A stretch of 29,924 bases of DNA from Cylindrodendrum hubeiense (lineage: Eukaryota; Ascomycota; Sordariomycetes; Hypocreales; Nectriaceae), in assembly GCA_014621425.1 (NCBI GenBank), contig JAANBB010000466.1, positions 1-29,924 on the forward strand, written 5' to 3'. This document shows, one piece after another, positions 8,933-18,292 of this stretch; the stretch's first letter is position 1, and each line of letters begins with the position of its first letter. Position numbers and translations under genes: made by a program. The notes beneath the pieces are model-generated. The model worked only from the letters and a program-made list of their open reading frames with translations, did not search any database and had not been told where the DNA came from.

Positions 8933-11187
8933 ATGTCTCCCTCAGCAACCGCCGATGCCACGGCGCCGCCGGCGTCGCCAAAGCCGCGGGATCTGTCCCA
9001 CCACTACTCAATCGTTACCAAAAACCGGGCTGCCAGCAAGATCAAGGCCTTTTACAAGTTCGCTGGGATTCCGGGCATCAGCAACTTCTCTGGCGGTAAG
9101 TTTTGACTGTCTGGTTGGTTGTCTTGGTGGCTGTCGTTGGTTGTCTCACCGATTGTCTCACCGCACGCCCATAACCGCGGCATCAATCATCCCGGCCCGC
9201 CCGAAACCTACGTGTCTTGTGGCGGGGACGCGGGACGCGGGACGCGGGATTCGGGACGGATGATCGCCGTGGATGCGTGCTGCCCGTGTATATGTGTGTG
9301 TACTTCAACAGCGTGCTGACAACCTTTTATCAGGAATGCCAAATGTGAAATACTTTCCTTATGATACCCTCGAAGCCCGAGTCTCCAAGGCCGACCGGTG
9401 GACACCGTCGCCCAACAACCCGCTGGCAGAGACGAGCAAGCAGTCAACCATCTCCCACGACTCGGCCCCCTTGGCCAATGGCCTTCTGCCAGATCCCGAC
9501 TTTGCCGCAACGTCGGCGCGCATCACGATCCCCAAGATCCTCAACCAGCCCGACCCGAGCCTCAAGCTCGACCTCTCCACGGCCCTCCAGTACGGCCTCT
9601 CCCAGGGCTATCCACCCTTGTACTCCTTCGTCCGCCAGTTCACCCGTGATGTCCTCCACCCCAACGTGCCGTACAAGGGCGGCGCCGAGATCATCATGAC
9701 CAACGGCTCCACGGATGGCTTCTCCAAGGTGCTCGAGCTCATCGTCGACCCCTGGTACGAGGGCGTCCACCCTGTCGCCGACCGCCCTGGTTTTCTCTGC
9801 GAGACCTTCGTCTTCGGGAACATCCTCTCGCAGGCCAAGCCTCACGGCATCCAAGTCGTGCCTGTCGAGCTGGATGCTCAGGGCATGCTAGCGGAGGGCC
9901 CCGGGGGTCTGCGCGAGGTGCTTGAGAACTGGGATCCCAAGAATGGTCGTAGACCGCATTTCATTTATACCGTGACGTGAGTAGTTCCCCTGGCCCCTGC
10001 TGCTCGACGGGGAGGCGTTCGGGAGGCGCTCGGGAGGCAATCGAGTGAGATTTTGCGATGTGACGCTGACCACACGTGTGCGCTTATAGCTTGGGACATA
10101 ACCCCACGAGCGGCATCCAATCCGTGCAGCGACGAAAACAGATTTACCAGATTGCCAGTGAATACGACCTCCTCATCATCGAAGATGAGCCGTACTGGTA
10201 TCTGCAATTCCCCGCTGCTCGTTTCGAGGAGGCCAAGGCCAGAGGCCTCGAGGTCGCCCAGAGCGAGGAGCCGTATAAATTCGCGAAGAAGTCAGGCTTC
10301 GAATTCATCGACTCCCTCGTCCCCTCATATCTGAACATTGATGTCGACGGCCGGGTTATTAGGCTGGATACCTTCTCCAAGACGGTCGCTCCTGGTTGCC
10401 GACTTGGCTGGATTACCGCCCAGCCGGCCCTCATTGAGCGCTTCCAAAGGTAAGTTTTCGCCCACACATGGCACGTACCTTTCGTCTGACCACCCTCTCA
10501 AACAGAATCACCGAGGCTACTACTCAGCAACCTTCTGGATTCGTCCAGTCCTTGATCGCGGAGCTGATCCGGGGACCCCAGCCAGCCGCCACCGTGGCCA
10601 CCTTCAACGCCCTCTCCCTCCAGGACAAGGCGACTTTTGGCGGCTGGCAGCTCGACGGCTGGGTCCGATGGCTCGCTGGTCTCCGCGGCGAGTACGAGCG
10701 CCGCATGGTACTCATGTGCTCCATTCTTGAAGAGAACACCTTCCAGCTCAAGCAGTCCACGCCTATCCGTCAGACCGACGCCGAATGGGGCGTCATCACT
10801 AAGACGCGGATCCTGTCCTTCGACTGGGCTCGCGGCGGAATGTTCGTCTGGGCTCGTGTCCACTTCGAAAACCATCCACTCTTCGAGGCCAAGGGCGTGG
10901 ATGTCCCCGTCCTCGACGGCCCGGCGCTCGCCAATGCTTGGCTGATCTTTACTACTCACGCACCGAACCTCGTCCTCGGGTCCCCAGGCGCCATGTTCAG
11001 TGCCACGCCCGAGATCCGGGCCGAGCGGGGTTGGAGTTATGTGCGTCTTTGTTTCGCGGCCGAGAGCGATGAGAACATCGAGGCCGGATCGCGGAGATAC
11101 GTAAACGCCCTCCAGAAGTTCTGGAGGATCAAAGAGGTCGCCGAAATCGAGAAGCTGATTAATGAGTTGGCCGTCGTTTTAGGGTAG
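8933..11187 (+). CDS. aro8: Aromatic amino acid aminotransferase (Aro8-type, PLP fold type I), 615 aa
   Basis: Cytosolic PLP enzyme expected to transfer amino groups between aromatic amino acids (or 2-aminoadipate/kynurenine) and 2-oxo acids. Four exons were assembled by splice sites and frame: 8933-9095, 9334-9976, 10090-10449 and 10506-11187. Introns are 238, 113 and 56 nt, and each has GT..AG ends that restore frame and conserved sequence. Landmarks are TNGSTDGF (cofactor phosphate loop), GHNPTSG with Asn at about residue 273, DEPYW with Asp at about 301 (pyridine nitrogen contact), the Schiff-base Lys at about 366 in TFSKTVAPG, and a C-terminal SYVRLCF with the substrate-carboxylate Arg. 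At 615 residues it is somewhat longer than yeast Aro8. The start at 8933 is the first ATG leading into exon 1. Exact substrate preference cannot be read from sequence. The FMO gene lies upstream in the same orientation. Confidence 0.92.
9224..9259. repeat. Heptamer (CGGGACG-like) tandem array inside intron 1 of the aminotransferase
   Basis: About five copies of a 7-nt unit (CGGGACG, one copy reading CGGGATT) are visible. They lie within the 238-nt first intron, which is unusually long for this window. The intron's 5' half also repeats GGTTGTCT and GTCTCACCG words. Confidence 0.85.
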
Positions 11188-11788
11188 CCATAATCAAAGG
11201 CACATCATAATAAAGGTAGAATTTAAGACCAATTTGCGCAGACAAACAAACCTTAGTTGTGATTCTTCCTCGCACCAATTATGATAAGATGTGACTTGCG
11301 AGAAGTAGAGACGGGTATACACGGCTACTTGTAAGATGTGTACGTCTGGTAAACAGGCGATAAAAGACTTCAGGGGCGGAACAGATAAAGCATCCGCTTC
11401 CTGAACCCTTGTGTGATTGGCTTGGATGGGCGGTCAAGGATGAGATCAATGTCTCACTGTATTGCGTCATCTGCGTTTGGTCAGTCATATCGAAATGGCC
11501 TGGTGCGAACTACATTGCCATATATTTAGAATCAATGTCACGGCAAGATGATGGCAAGAGGCAGTTGACCTTAACAGTAGATGTCATATGGGGTATTCCA
11601 CAACATAGGTAGGTATATGGGAGTCAAAGACTGAATGCCGAGGACGGAACAGAATTCATAAAGTGTCAAATCTCTGATTCATTTTTAAGAGCTCAACCTT
11701 CCAGAAGCCATTACGCCTCGATATCAAACCATGCTATATCCGCCACCTAGTTCTTCCTAGCCCGCTGCACACCCAGCGAGTTGGACAT
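11188..11788. other. Convergent 3' intergenic region (aminotransferase / RPL4)
   Basis: Two genes converge here, so both 3' UTRs and polyadenylation sites are expected. An AATAAA-like word (ATAATAAAGG) occurs just after the aminotransferase stop, around 11208. No RNA gene or credible open frame is seen. Confidence 0.55.
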
Positions 11789-13059
11789 TTATTCCTGCTT
11801 CTTCTGCGACTCCTGAACGAAGACAGAGGCGTAGGGGTTCAGGCGAAGCATGACCTGCTTGTTCTTGAGAGGGTTCTTCTTCTGAACAGCAGCACGTCGG
11901 GTAATGGCGTCACCCTTGGGGGCGTTGAGGGAGCTCTGGATCTCAGAGCTGTTGATCAGACGGGTAAGATCGGCCTGAGAGACAACGTTGGAGGGCAGGA
12001 GGAAGTCGCGCTTGTGAGCAGAGGGCTCGGTGGTGGTGCCGTAGATCTCATCGAGAGCCTTGAAGGCAGCGGAGGTCCAGACGATGAATCGACCGAGGTG
12101 ACCACCAGGGGCGAGCTGGAGGAGGTTGAGGGAGGTGACGGGGGAGGTCTCGACACCGGCGATGTTGCGGAAAGCGGTGACGAGCTCCTTGCCGTCGGTC
12201 TCGGCATCGTAGATGACGAGAGGGCCACGGCGGTGGCGGTAGCGGCGGCCACGGAGCTTGCCCTTACCGGCGCGGAGCTTCTTGGTGCCCTTGGCCTTCT
12301 CAACATCGGCACCGGCACCGACAGCCTTCAGGAGACCGAGAGCGGCAGCAGTCTTGGCGATGGAAGCAGCCTCGAAGACGGCGGAGTCGACAACCAGGGG
12401 AACCTCGGGGACAGAGGCGATCTGGTGGCCACGGGCGAGGAGGAGGGGAGCGGCAGCGGAGGCAGCCAGGGCGGAGCAGACAGCGTATCGCCTAGTTTTT
12501 CGAGGTTAGTTTTGCCCCTCACAATGGAATTTGCAGTAAAAACTCACTTCTGGCCCTGGTTGACCTTGACGTGCCACTTGCGCCAGATCTTGGTAGGGGC
12601 GAACATGCGACCGGATCGGCACATGTTACCGAAGGCGGCCTGACCGGCACGGTGAGTACCACCACCGGAGACACGGGGGATACGGGCGACAGCACGACCT
12701 AGGGAATTTGATGTTAGCCACACGCTCGTAACGTCGTTGAATCCCGTTTCAAAACGTATCCTCCGTCGAGCAGCGCGCCGATGCTTCGCTGAACAGGCTC
12801 CCTCCCACAAAATATTTGTCGTCGCCCACAATGTAAAAAAAGAAAATCACTAACCAGTTCCCCAGGACTCAGCAGAGGTCTGGTGACCAGCCTTCTCGCT
12901 CACAGCGTAGGGCTGACGCTTGTTCTTGGCCATGCCGGTGTGAACCTGCTGGACAATGTCCGGTCGGATCGGGCTGGTGAAGACCGCGGGGATGGGGTGG
13001 GTAGCTCCCGTGGGAGAACCATCTTTGCCGATGATAGAGACGGTAGGTCGCGAAGCCAT
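11789..13059 (-). CDS. rpl4: 60S ribosomal protein L4 (uL4), 352 aa
   Basis: Large-subunit ribosomal protein with a long internal extension that reaches the peptide exit tunnel. The three coding exons on the minus strand are 13059-12855, 12698-12548 and 12491-11789; introns of 156 and 56 nt have GT..AG ends and keep frame. Recognition rests on the near-invariant stretches [45 protein letters not shown] and [14 protein letters not shown], followed by [32 protein letters not shown] and [21 protein letters not shown]. The end is Gln/Lys-rich (ESQKKQE). Length is typical of fungal L4. Ribosomal codon bias is evident, and it opens long antisense frames over exon 3. The start is the usual MASRPTVS. 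A separate 5'-UTR intron lies upstream. Confidence 0.97.
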
Positions 13060-13079
13060 TTTGAAGGTGGGACTTGGAC

Positions 13080-13153
13080 CTGGTGAAGGGATTGAGTTAG
13101 TATTGTAGAGGAGAGATTGGGATCACTCTTGAACAGAAGCGAGGGGTGCTTAC
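13080..13153 (-). other. rpl4: Predicted 5'-UTR intron of rpl4
   Basis: On the minus strand a GTAAGC donor at 13153 is followed by a perfect TACTAAC branch sequence (13102-13096) and a CACCAG acceptor ending at 13080. The acceptor is 20 nt before the start codon. The branch point lies about 18 nt from the acceptor, as is usual. Length is 74 nt. Leader introns are common in ribosomal protein genes of filamentous fungi. Confidence 0.8.
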
Positions 13154-13553
13154 CTCAAGCGTCGTGCGGCGTTGAAATTGGTGATGGAGTGGGAGGTTGT
13201 AATTCGGACCCGCGATAAATTTCACCTGGGTTTTTTCCTGCAGTTTGGTGGGCGGAGACCCTAAGCCCCACTGACACTCCGCCCTAGCGAATTTTTGTGG
13301 TGGCTCACGTGACAAACATTCGTACAGTGCATTGTATGCATTCGCACTGAACCAGTCTTGGCATCCCTCGCGGTTTGCCACCATGTAAGGCATCTGGTCA
13401 CGACAAGTCTGCTCTCGATGCCAATATTCTTAACGAGTCCATAGTGTCATGAGTCTCATTCTCACCGCATATATCATTACGGTCGGGTTGACGTGTGTAC
13501 ATACATCATTATGCTCCCTTCTACACCAAGTATCCAAAGTTGTGTGGGCTGGT
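13154..13553 (-). promoter_or_regulatory. rpl4 promoter with ACCCTAA and TCACGTGA boxes
   Basis: This stretch lies upstream of the rpl4 leader intron and downstream of the stop of the 965-residue gene. It carries ACCCTAA at 13258-13264 (reverse complement TTAGGGT, like a telomere repeat or Tbf1 site) and the palindrome TCACGTGA at 13305-13312 (E-box/Cbf1 type). Binding in this organism is inference; in Candida albicans Tbf1 and Cbf1 are known regulators of ribosomal protein genes. Confidence 0.6.
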
Positions 13554-16451
13554 CTACTCCCACTTCTTCCACTGCTTGATCAAACCATCTACCTGTCCCT
13601 CTACCCAGTCATCATCATGGCCTGACTTGTCCAGCTTGGCCAGTTGGTCATGAATGGCCGCCTCAATCTCCATTCGTTCTAGAACCTTTTCCTCCAGATA
13701 GTTGGGGTCATTCCACCGACATGCTTTTTGGAAAATCTCCCGCATCCGAGGAGAATAAAGTTGGCATGTCGCCAATGGAAGCCTCTGTGCATTCGAACAG
13801 AAATTGCGAGCAATAATGTTGTTATCCTTGAGTTGTGGGCGAACGACTTCTTCAAAGCAATCACCGCAGACGGCAAACTGTCGTAGGAATTGCAATATGT
13901 GCCAATGCCCATTCGCAATAGGTGTGTCCTCGTGGCACTCGCTGATCGATGTCATGTTCTCCAGCTCTTTGGCTAGATTATGAAGGTCGGGCTCCTCCTG
14001 CTCTTTGCGTGCTATGTCTGAGGTGGTTTCCATAGCATCAAAGTACGCCACAAAGCGCTTTCGTTTGGGCTTGAATCGCATGGAACAAGTTCCTCGAGTG
14101 GGCTCCGATCGGGGGTCCAAGGGGATAAAGATACCAGAAAGGTTAGGCAACAGGGCCTGGATGATTCGGGCGCACTGGGTGCAAATCGTAAAGTCATAAA
14201 CAGGTCGTCGCGTGTATGGATTCCAGATGGTTGACCAGCTTCGTGATGTCGTTCTATCGCCTGGGCAAGGCACATTATAAGTAGCTGAGATGACGTTGGC
14301 GACTTCATGGAAGAGTCGCAAATCTGGCTTATCATTCTTCAAGGTCAGCAGCCAAGCAATACGATACCAAGGGGAGACGCCAAAATCGCAAGATATAGGT
14401 CTATCCGATGGGCGAAGCATTGGCTGGAAGAAGGTCCGGAATTCTGAATTTGAAAATACTGTCCCGTAGCAGTCAGTACAGATGTTAAAGTCTGTCCTCG
14501 GCAAGGTGAGCCAATCCATCTTGCCCGCTACCGGGTGTTTACGACGACATTCGAGAAACTTGGGGACACCAGTCGTTTCGATGTTCTCCGAGTGTCGTCG
14601 GACAGCGCCAACTGGCCTCTCAAGGTGGAAACCGTCTCTTCCAGGATCAAATGCTGGAGGTTGCCACGATTGAGATACCGCCGGGACGCGAACGTTTGGT
14701 GGCATAATCGCCGACATGGCCTCGAGGGGTGTTTCAGGACCAATCGGGATTGGCAGCGGTAGTTCCGGCATGGAAATGGATGGCTCTCCGTCGTATTGTG
14801 GTCTACCAGTCCATTCATGCTTGCGAATTCCAAATGGGTCCAATGGGGCATCGTCATCCACGGGATATGGGAGTTGGGCCTTTGGGCGCTCTGGCAGCAG
14901 AGTCTTCTGTTCTTCTTTCGGGGTTGGGAAAGTCGAGGAGCCTCGCGTGTTCGCAGGTGCATCATCTGGAAACCCAGAAAGCACCGGGATTGGCACAGGA
15001 ACCGTCGGTCCTCTCGGCCTTAGGCGTGGACCGCCCGGTGCTTCAACCTTTTCCAAAGCCGGCACAGACTCACGGCCCTCCTGCACGACAATGGACTTTC
15101 TCCGACGTTGCTGGAGCTCTCGTGGACCCTTGGGATGGTCGTCACCTGGTCGGTTCTCTGCTTCTCTTCGGCTCTCTGCTTCTCTGCGACTGTCTGCCTC
15201 TCTTCGGCTCTCTGCTTCTCTGCGACTGTCTGCCTCTCTTCGGCTCTCTGCTTCTCTGCGACTGTCTGCTTCTCTTCGATTCTCTATTTCTCGCCGGGTG
15301 TCCGTTTCTCGAGGCGGATACTTTGACGACCGGGCAGCATCATCGCGTTCCAGCCTTCCATATTCGGGAGATCGCTCATTTATGTTGCCTCTTGATGGTG
15401 TGTATTCGGGGCGGTAGCGAGTATCGCCTAACCTATCGTTGGAGAGCGGACGATCTGGTTTGCCAGAGTCATGGTTCGGGCTTACCCGCTTAGTCGCAGA
15501 CGAGGCCGAGGAGGCGCGGGTATGGCTTTCGTCAAATCGTCGATCGCCTGGCTGGTTTGGATAGGATCGCTGAGTGGGCGACCGACGGCTGGCGCTCTGA
15601 GGTTGACCGTAGCCATAGTAGGCCTGTTCTCGTCCGCTTGATCCATGCTTAATGACCTCGGGTGCCAGCGACGGGTCTGGCTGTGGTCGAGGTGGTCGAG
15701 GCGGTTGGGGTGGTTGAGGTGGTTGAGCGGGAGGGTTTTCAGGGCGGATATTGTTTGCAGCAGGGTAGCTGCGATATTTCTCTGGGAGCTGATCTTCTCC
15801 GGTGCCAGTCTCCAGCTTGGGGAGGTCTTGTCTGCTTTTGCGCTTCTCGAGGCGGGGCTTGCTGCTATCCCTGTCACCGCCCGAGCCAGGCCTCAAGGTG
15901 GACTCGGATTTCGAGCCAGGCTCGTGCCTCCGATAAGTGTTGGTCTCGTATGGGATATCATCCGCCCGTCTCTGCTCTCGCGGCGGTCTGGGATCTGCCT
16001 TCTTCTCCGGTTCACTGCTATCAGACGTACTGGGCGACCCCGTTAAGATGACAAACCGACGCTCTGGGTTGTACTCATGGACCTCCATGATGACGGGGTG
16101 CTGGTCAACATCACCGCGCGACGGAGTGTCCTCTTCCGAGTACTTTGATTTAATCGCAGCGCCATATTCTCGTTTCAGCGATACCTCCTCGTCCTCGACG
16201 CTGGGCGGTGGTGGCGGATTGAATCTCCGAGGTCGCGGCGTCGATTGGGAGGACCGGGTAGTTGTTAGCTCGTATGACGGGGGTGGCCGTGAGTATTGGT
16301 GTGCTTCGTGATCCGATGACGACCTGGGGCGACTCGTCAGTATGGCATTGGGGAGCGGGTGGAGGAGGGCATACTCTTGGGGGCTCTTGGACCGGGATGT
16401 GGCATAATAGCCCGTCTGGAGCAGGTTCTGGATGTCCAGCGACTCAACCAT
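13554..16451 (-). CDS. Unknown 965-residue protein: disordered charged N-terminal part, Cys-module C-terminal part
   Basis: I do not recognise a named family; similar fungal proteins tend to be called hypothetical or Ser/Arg-related. The gene is a single exon. Residues 1 to about 600 are low complexity (Pro, Arg, Ser, Glu), with a PPQPPQPPRPPRPQP stretch and a hexapeptide RREADS/RREAES array near 384-432. From about 620 on the sequence is folded-looking and contains three Cys clusters: C635/C658/C661, C729/C757/C760 and C839/C862/C865. Each ends in F-x2-C-x2-C. The first and third have identical C-x22-C-x2-C spacing and share an EC(R/H)xxxPxA..W context, which suggests duplicated metal-binding units. 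There are no signal peptide or membrane segments. The C-terminus is helical and ends in WVEGQVDGLIKQWKKWE. The start ATG at 16451 follows an in-frame upstream stretch without conserved features. Confidence 0.85.
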   Translation of the reverse strand: MVESLDIQNLLQTGYYATSRSKSPQEYALLHPLPNAILTSRPRSSSDHEAHQYSRPPPSYELTTTRSSQSTPRPRRFNPPPPPSVEDEEVSLKREYGAAIKSKYSEEDTPSRGDVDQHPVIMEVHEYNPERRFVILTGSPSTSDSSEPEKKADPRPPREQRRADDIPYETNTYRRHEPGSKSESTLRPGSGGDRDSSKPRLEKRKSRQDLPKLETGTGEDQLPEKYRSYPAANNIRPENPPAQPPQPPQPPRPPRPQPDPSLAPEVIKHGSSGREQAYYGYGQPQSASRRSPTQRSYPNQPGDRRFDESHTRASSASSATKRVSPNHDSGKPDRPLSNDRLGDTRYRPEYTPSRGNINERSPEYGRLERDDAARSSKYPPRETDTRREIENRREADSRREAESRREADSRREAESRREADSRREAESRREAENRPGDDHPKGPRELQQRRRKSIVVQEGRESVPALEKVEAPGGPRLRPRGPTVPVPIPVLSGFPDDAPANTRGSSTFPTPKEEQKTLLPERPKAQLPYPVDDDAPLDPFGIRKHEWTGRPQYDGEPSISMPELPLPIPIGPETPLEAMSAIMPPNVRVPAVSQSWQPPAFDPGRDGFHLERPVGAVRRHSENIETTGVPKFLECRRKHPVAGKMDWLTLPRTDFNICTDCYGTVFSNSEFRTFFQPMLRPSDRPISCDFGVSPWYRIAWLLTLKNDKPDLRLFHEVANVISATYNVPCPGDRTTSRSWSTIWNPYTRRPVYDFTICTQCARIIQALLPNLSGIFIPLDPRSEPTRGTCSMRFKPKRKRFVAYFDAMETTSDIARKEQEEPDLHNLAKELENMTSISECHEDTPIANGHWHILQFLRQFAVCGDCFEEVVRPQLKDNNIIARNFCSNAQRLPLATCQLYSPRMREIFQKACRWNDPNYLEEKVLERMEIEAAIHDQLAKLDKSGHDDDWVEGQVDGLIKQWKKWE
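15155..15300 (-). repeat. 36-bp tandem array encoding alternating RREADS/RREAES hexapeptides
   Basis: About four copies of a 36-nt unit are visible. Each encodes two 6-residue repeats that alternate Asp and Glu at the fifth position. Flanking copies (RREIEN, RREAEN) are degenerate. Coding strand periodicity is exact in the centre, so the array probably expanded recently by slippage or unequal crossover. Confidence 0.95.
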
Positions 16452-18292
16452 GTTGTGAATTCACTTGGCTGAGTTAAGGCGATCAAATCATGATACCAGT
16501 GGGTGGAAAAGAGGAATGCGCCCAACGGGAGGTGCGCGGGTGGGCTTCGGCGATTCAACGGCTCGACGCCCGAGGCCTTGTTGTTGGTGCGGTGACTCTC
16601 GGTGTGTGTTGCGCAAGTGGATGCTGGGGCCGTGGAGGGGAGATAACCACAGGCGCTCGTCGGGGAGGGCGCAGACTTCAAACTGGAAACGACGCGGCAC
16701 GTGAGAAGCAGTCGAGGCCGAAGTCAAGCAGAAACAGAAGGAAAGCAGGCGGGATGTTGAGTGGAGGAGGTTGCGACGTAAGAGGGCCAAGCCGGATGCT
16801 TGAGCCTTGGAGGCGCAGCTTGAGCGCCCAAGCGGCGGAGGATGAGAGGCATGACATAGGTAGGACGGGCCACCCACCACACCGAGGTACCTCAGCCGCT
16901 GCGGGCGGGCCACCTGCAACTCAGGTACCGAATCGTAGACAGGCATCCATTCACAGAACAGCCCCTCCTCAGCACCCGCCAATAGCCCCGCCAGGTTGCC
17001 CCTCTCGACGTCGGGCACGCCTGGCTACCCTGGACTCTGGTGTGGGTGGCCCCACGACAACAAAACATGCACGGGATGTGCCTTGGTTGGGGCGGCTTTT
17101 CGTGCGCAGCCGGGACGTCGCTTTTCTACAGTAGGTGGTACCTCGCAGCCCCAGGTACCTACCTAAGGTACCCATAAACTGTCCAAGTGCTGACCGCACC
17201 GGCTGCTACGTGTGCTAGTGTATTTCCGCATAGCCAAGACAGCCTGGAAATGTGAAATCCGGTCTCGTAACGAATTTACCATCGGTTCACCATCCAGCTT
17301 CAGCACTGTACTCCGTACCTCGCTCAGCAGCCCGCCCCTGGCGTTGCCCCAGCCCGCAAGGCGCTGGAGTCGGCGTCGCAGTAAGCGTTGGAGGGGTGGC
17401 AACAACCAACCTGACTCACACCATGTGGCCAGGCATTCGAATTCCATGGACACTTCTGGCAACACAGGAACATACATGCTGTGAGGTGACAGAACCTTGT
17501 GACTTCGCCCGACAAGACATTGCCCAACGGGTTGGCATCTGCTCGCCCGTCTCACAAGCCTGATCCAGCGTCGGGCGTATGGTGCAGCCACTTGCCTGTC
17601 GTACTCTCAACTGCATCTTGTGCCACTGGCCTGGCGTTTCTTGCACAGAAGCACAGCGCAATAATGGCATCATAGTAACCTGTCCAGGTATCTCGCTGGT
17701 TCCTACGGGAACGTTGGGCTCGGAACTTCGCGCCAGATTTGCTGTCGCCCAGACTGTACCCAACAGGAGCCGAATTGTGATGGCTGATAATCAAGTCGAG
17801 GGTATAATATCCACATCCCGCCGGGTTGACCATGGCTTGAGCGCCCCTAGTCCCTGTCGCACTACGTTGGCCATCTACCTTGCAACGAGAGGCGACTGCC
17901 GGGCGCTGTGTTGCGGTTGCTGGTTGGGCAGCGTTTGACAAGTGTTACCAATGCGAGTTGCGCAAACTGTTGCTCAACCTCCAGACGCGTTCTCATCCTT
18001 CACTACATTGCAAGCGAGGTGGGTGACGCTGTGTGATAAAACGTGCCGATCGCCACACAGCGCAGCCGATCTGCCAAGCATGGCGCTAGAAGAGGCGATG
18101 GTCTATAGATCGTTCTAGAGGGACCGGCCTCTGCTTAGTATGCTGATGTAAATTAGGTAGGGAAACCTGCCCCTGACACTGGAACCTGTCCGCTGCAGAC
18201 ACAACGAACGATGGGATGGCAAGTTCTCAACAACGTGCTTGATTAACCTCATCGTGCTCAATAATAGTCTATGTTTCCATGTAGCGTTCAGC
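16452..18292. other. 1.8-kb intergenic region with GGTACC cluster
   Basis: It separates two minus-strand genes: the promoter of the 965-residue gene is on the left and the 3' flank of Pga2 on the right. A CACGTG box is at 16698-16703. Five GGTACC hexamers occur at 16886-17172, and TACTCCGTAC at 17309-17318. Open frames of up to about 210 codons exist on both strands, but they overlap each other and have no recognisable domain, so I call no gene. No tRNA- or transposon-like structure was seen. Confidence 0.5.
16886..17172. repeat. Cluster of five GGTACC palindromes
   Basis: GGTACC occurs at 16886, 16924, 17137, 17154 and 17167, several within longer AGGTACCT-type contexts (the last two separated by only a few bases). 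Similar AGGTACCT/ACCTAGGT-rich intergenic DNA is familiar from hypocrealean genomes. No function is known to me. Confidence 0.85.

Noticed and set aside
12014..12643. 209-codon plus-strand frame across rpl4
   Set aside because: Antisense to exon 3 of rpl4 and running into its intron; composition is low complexity.
14716..15493. Two overlapping plus-strand frames of 233 and 254 codons across the 965-residue gene
   Set aside because: They are antisense translations of the hexapeptide array (Ser/Leu/Cys repeats), which lacks stops in several frames.
16488..17941. Frames of up to 214 codons in the gene-free region
   Set aside because: Overlap on both strands, no domains, rich in Arg/Gly/Pro as expected from GC-rich noncoding DNA.
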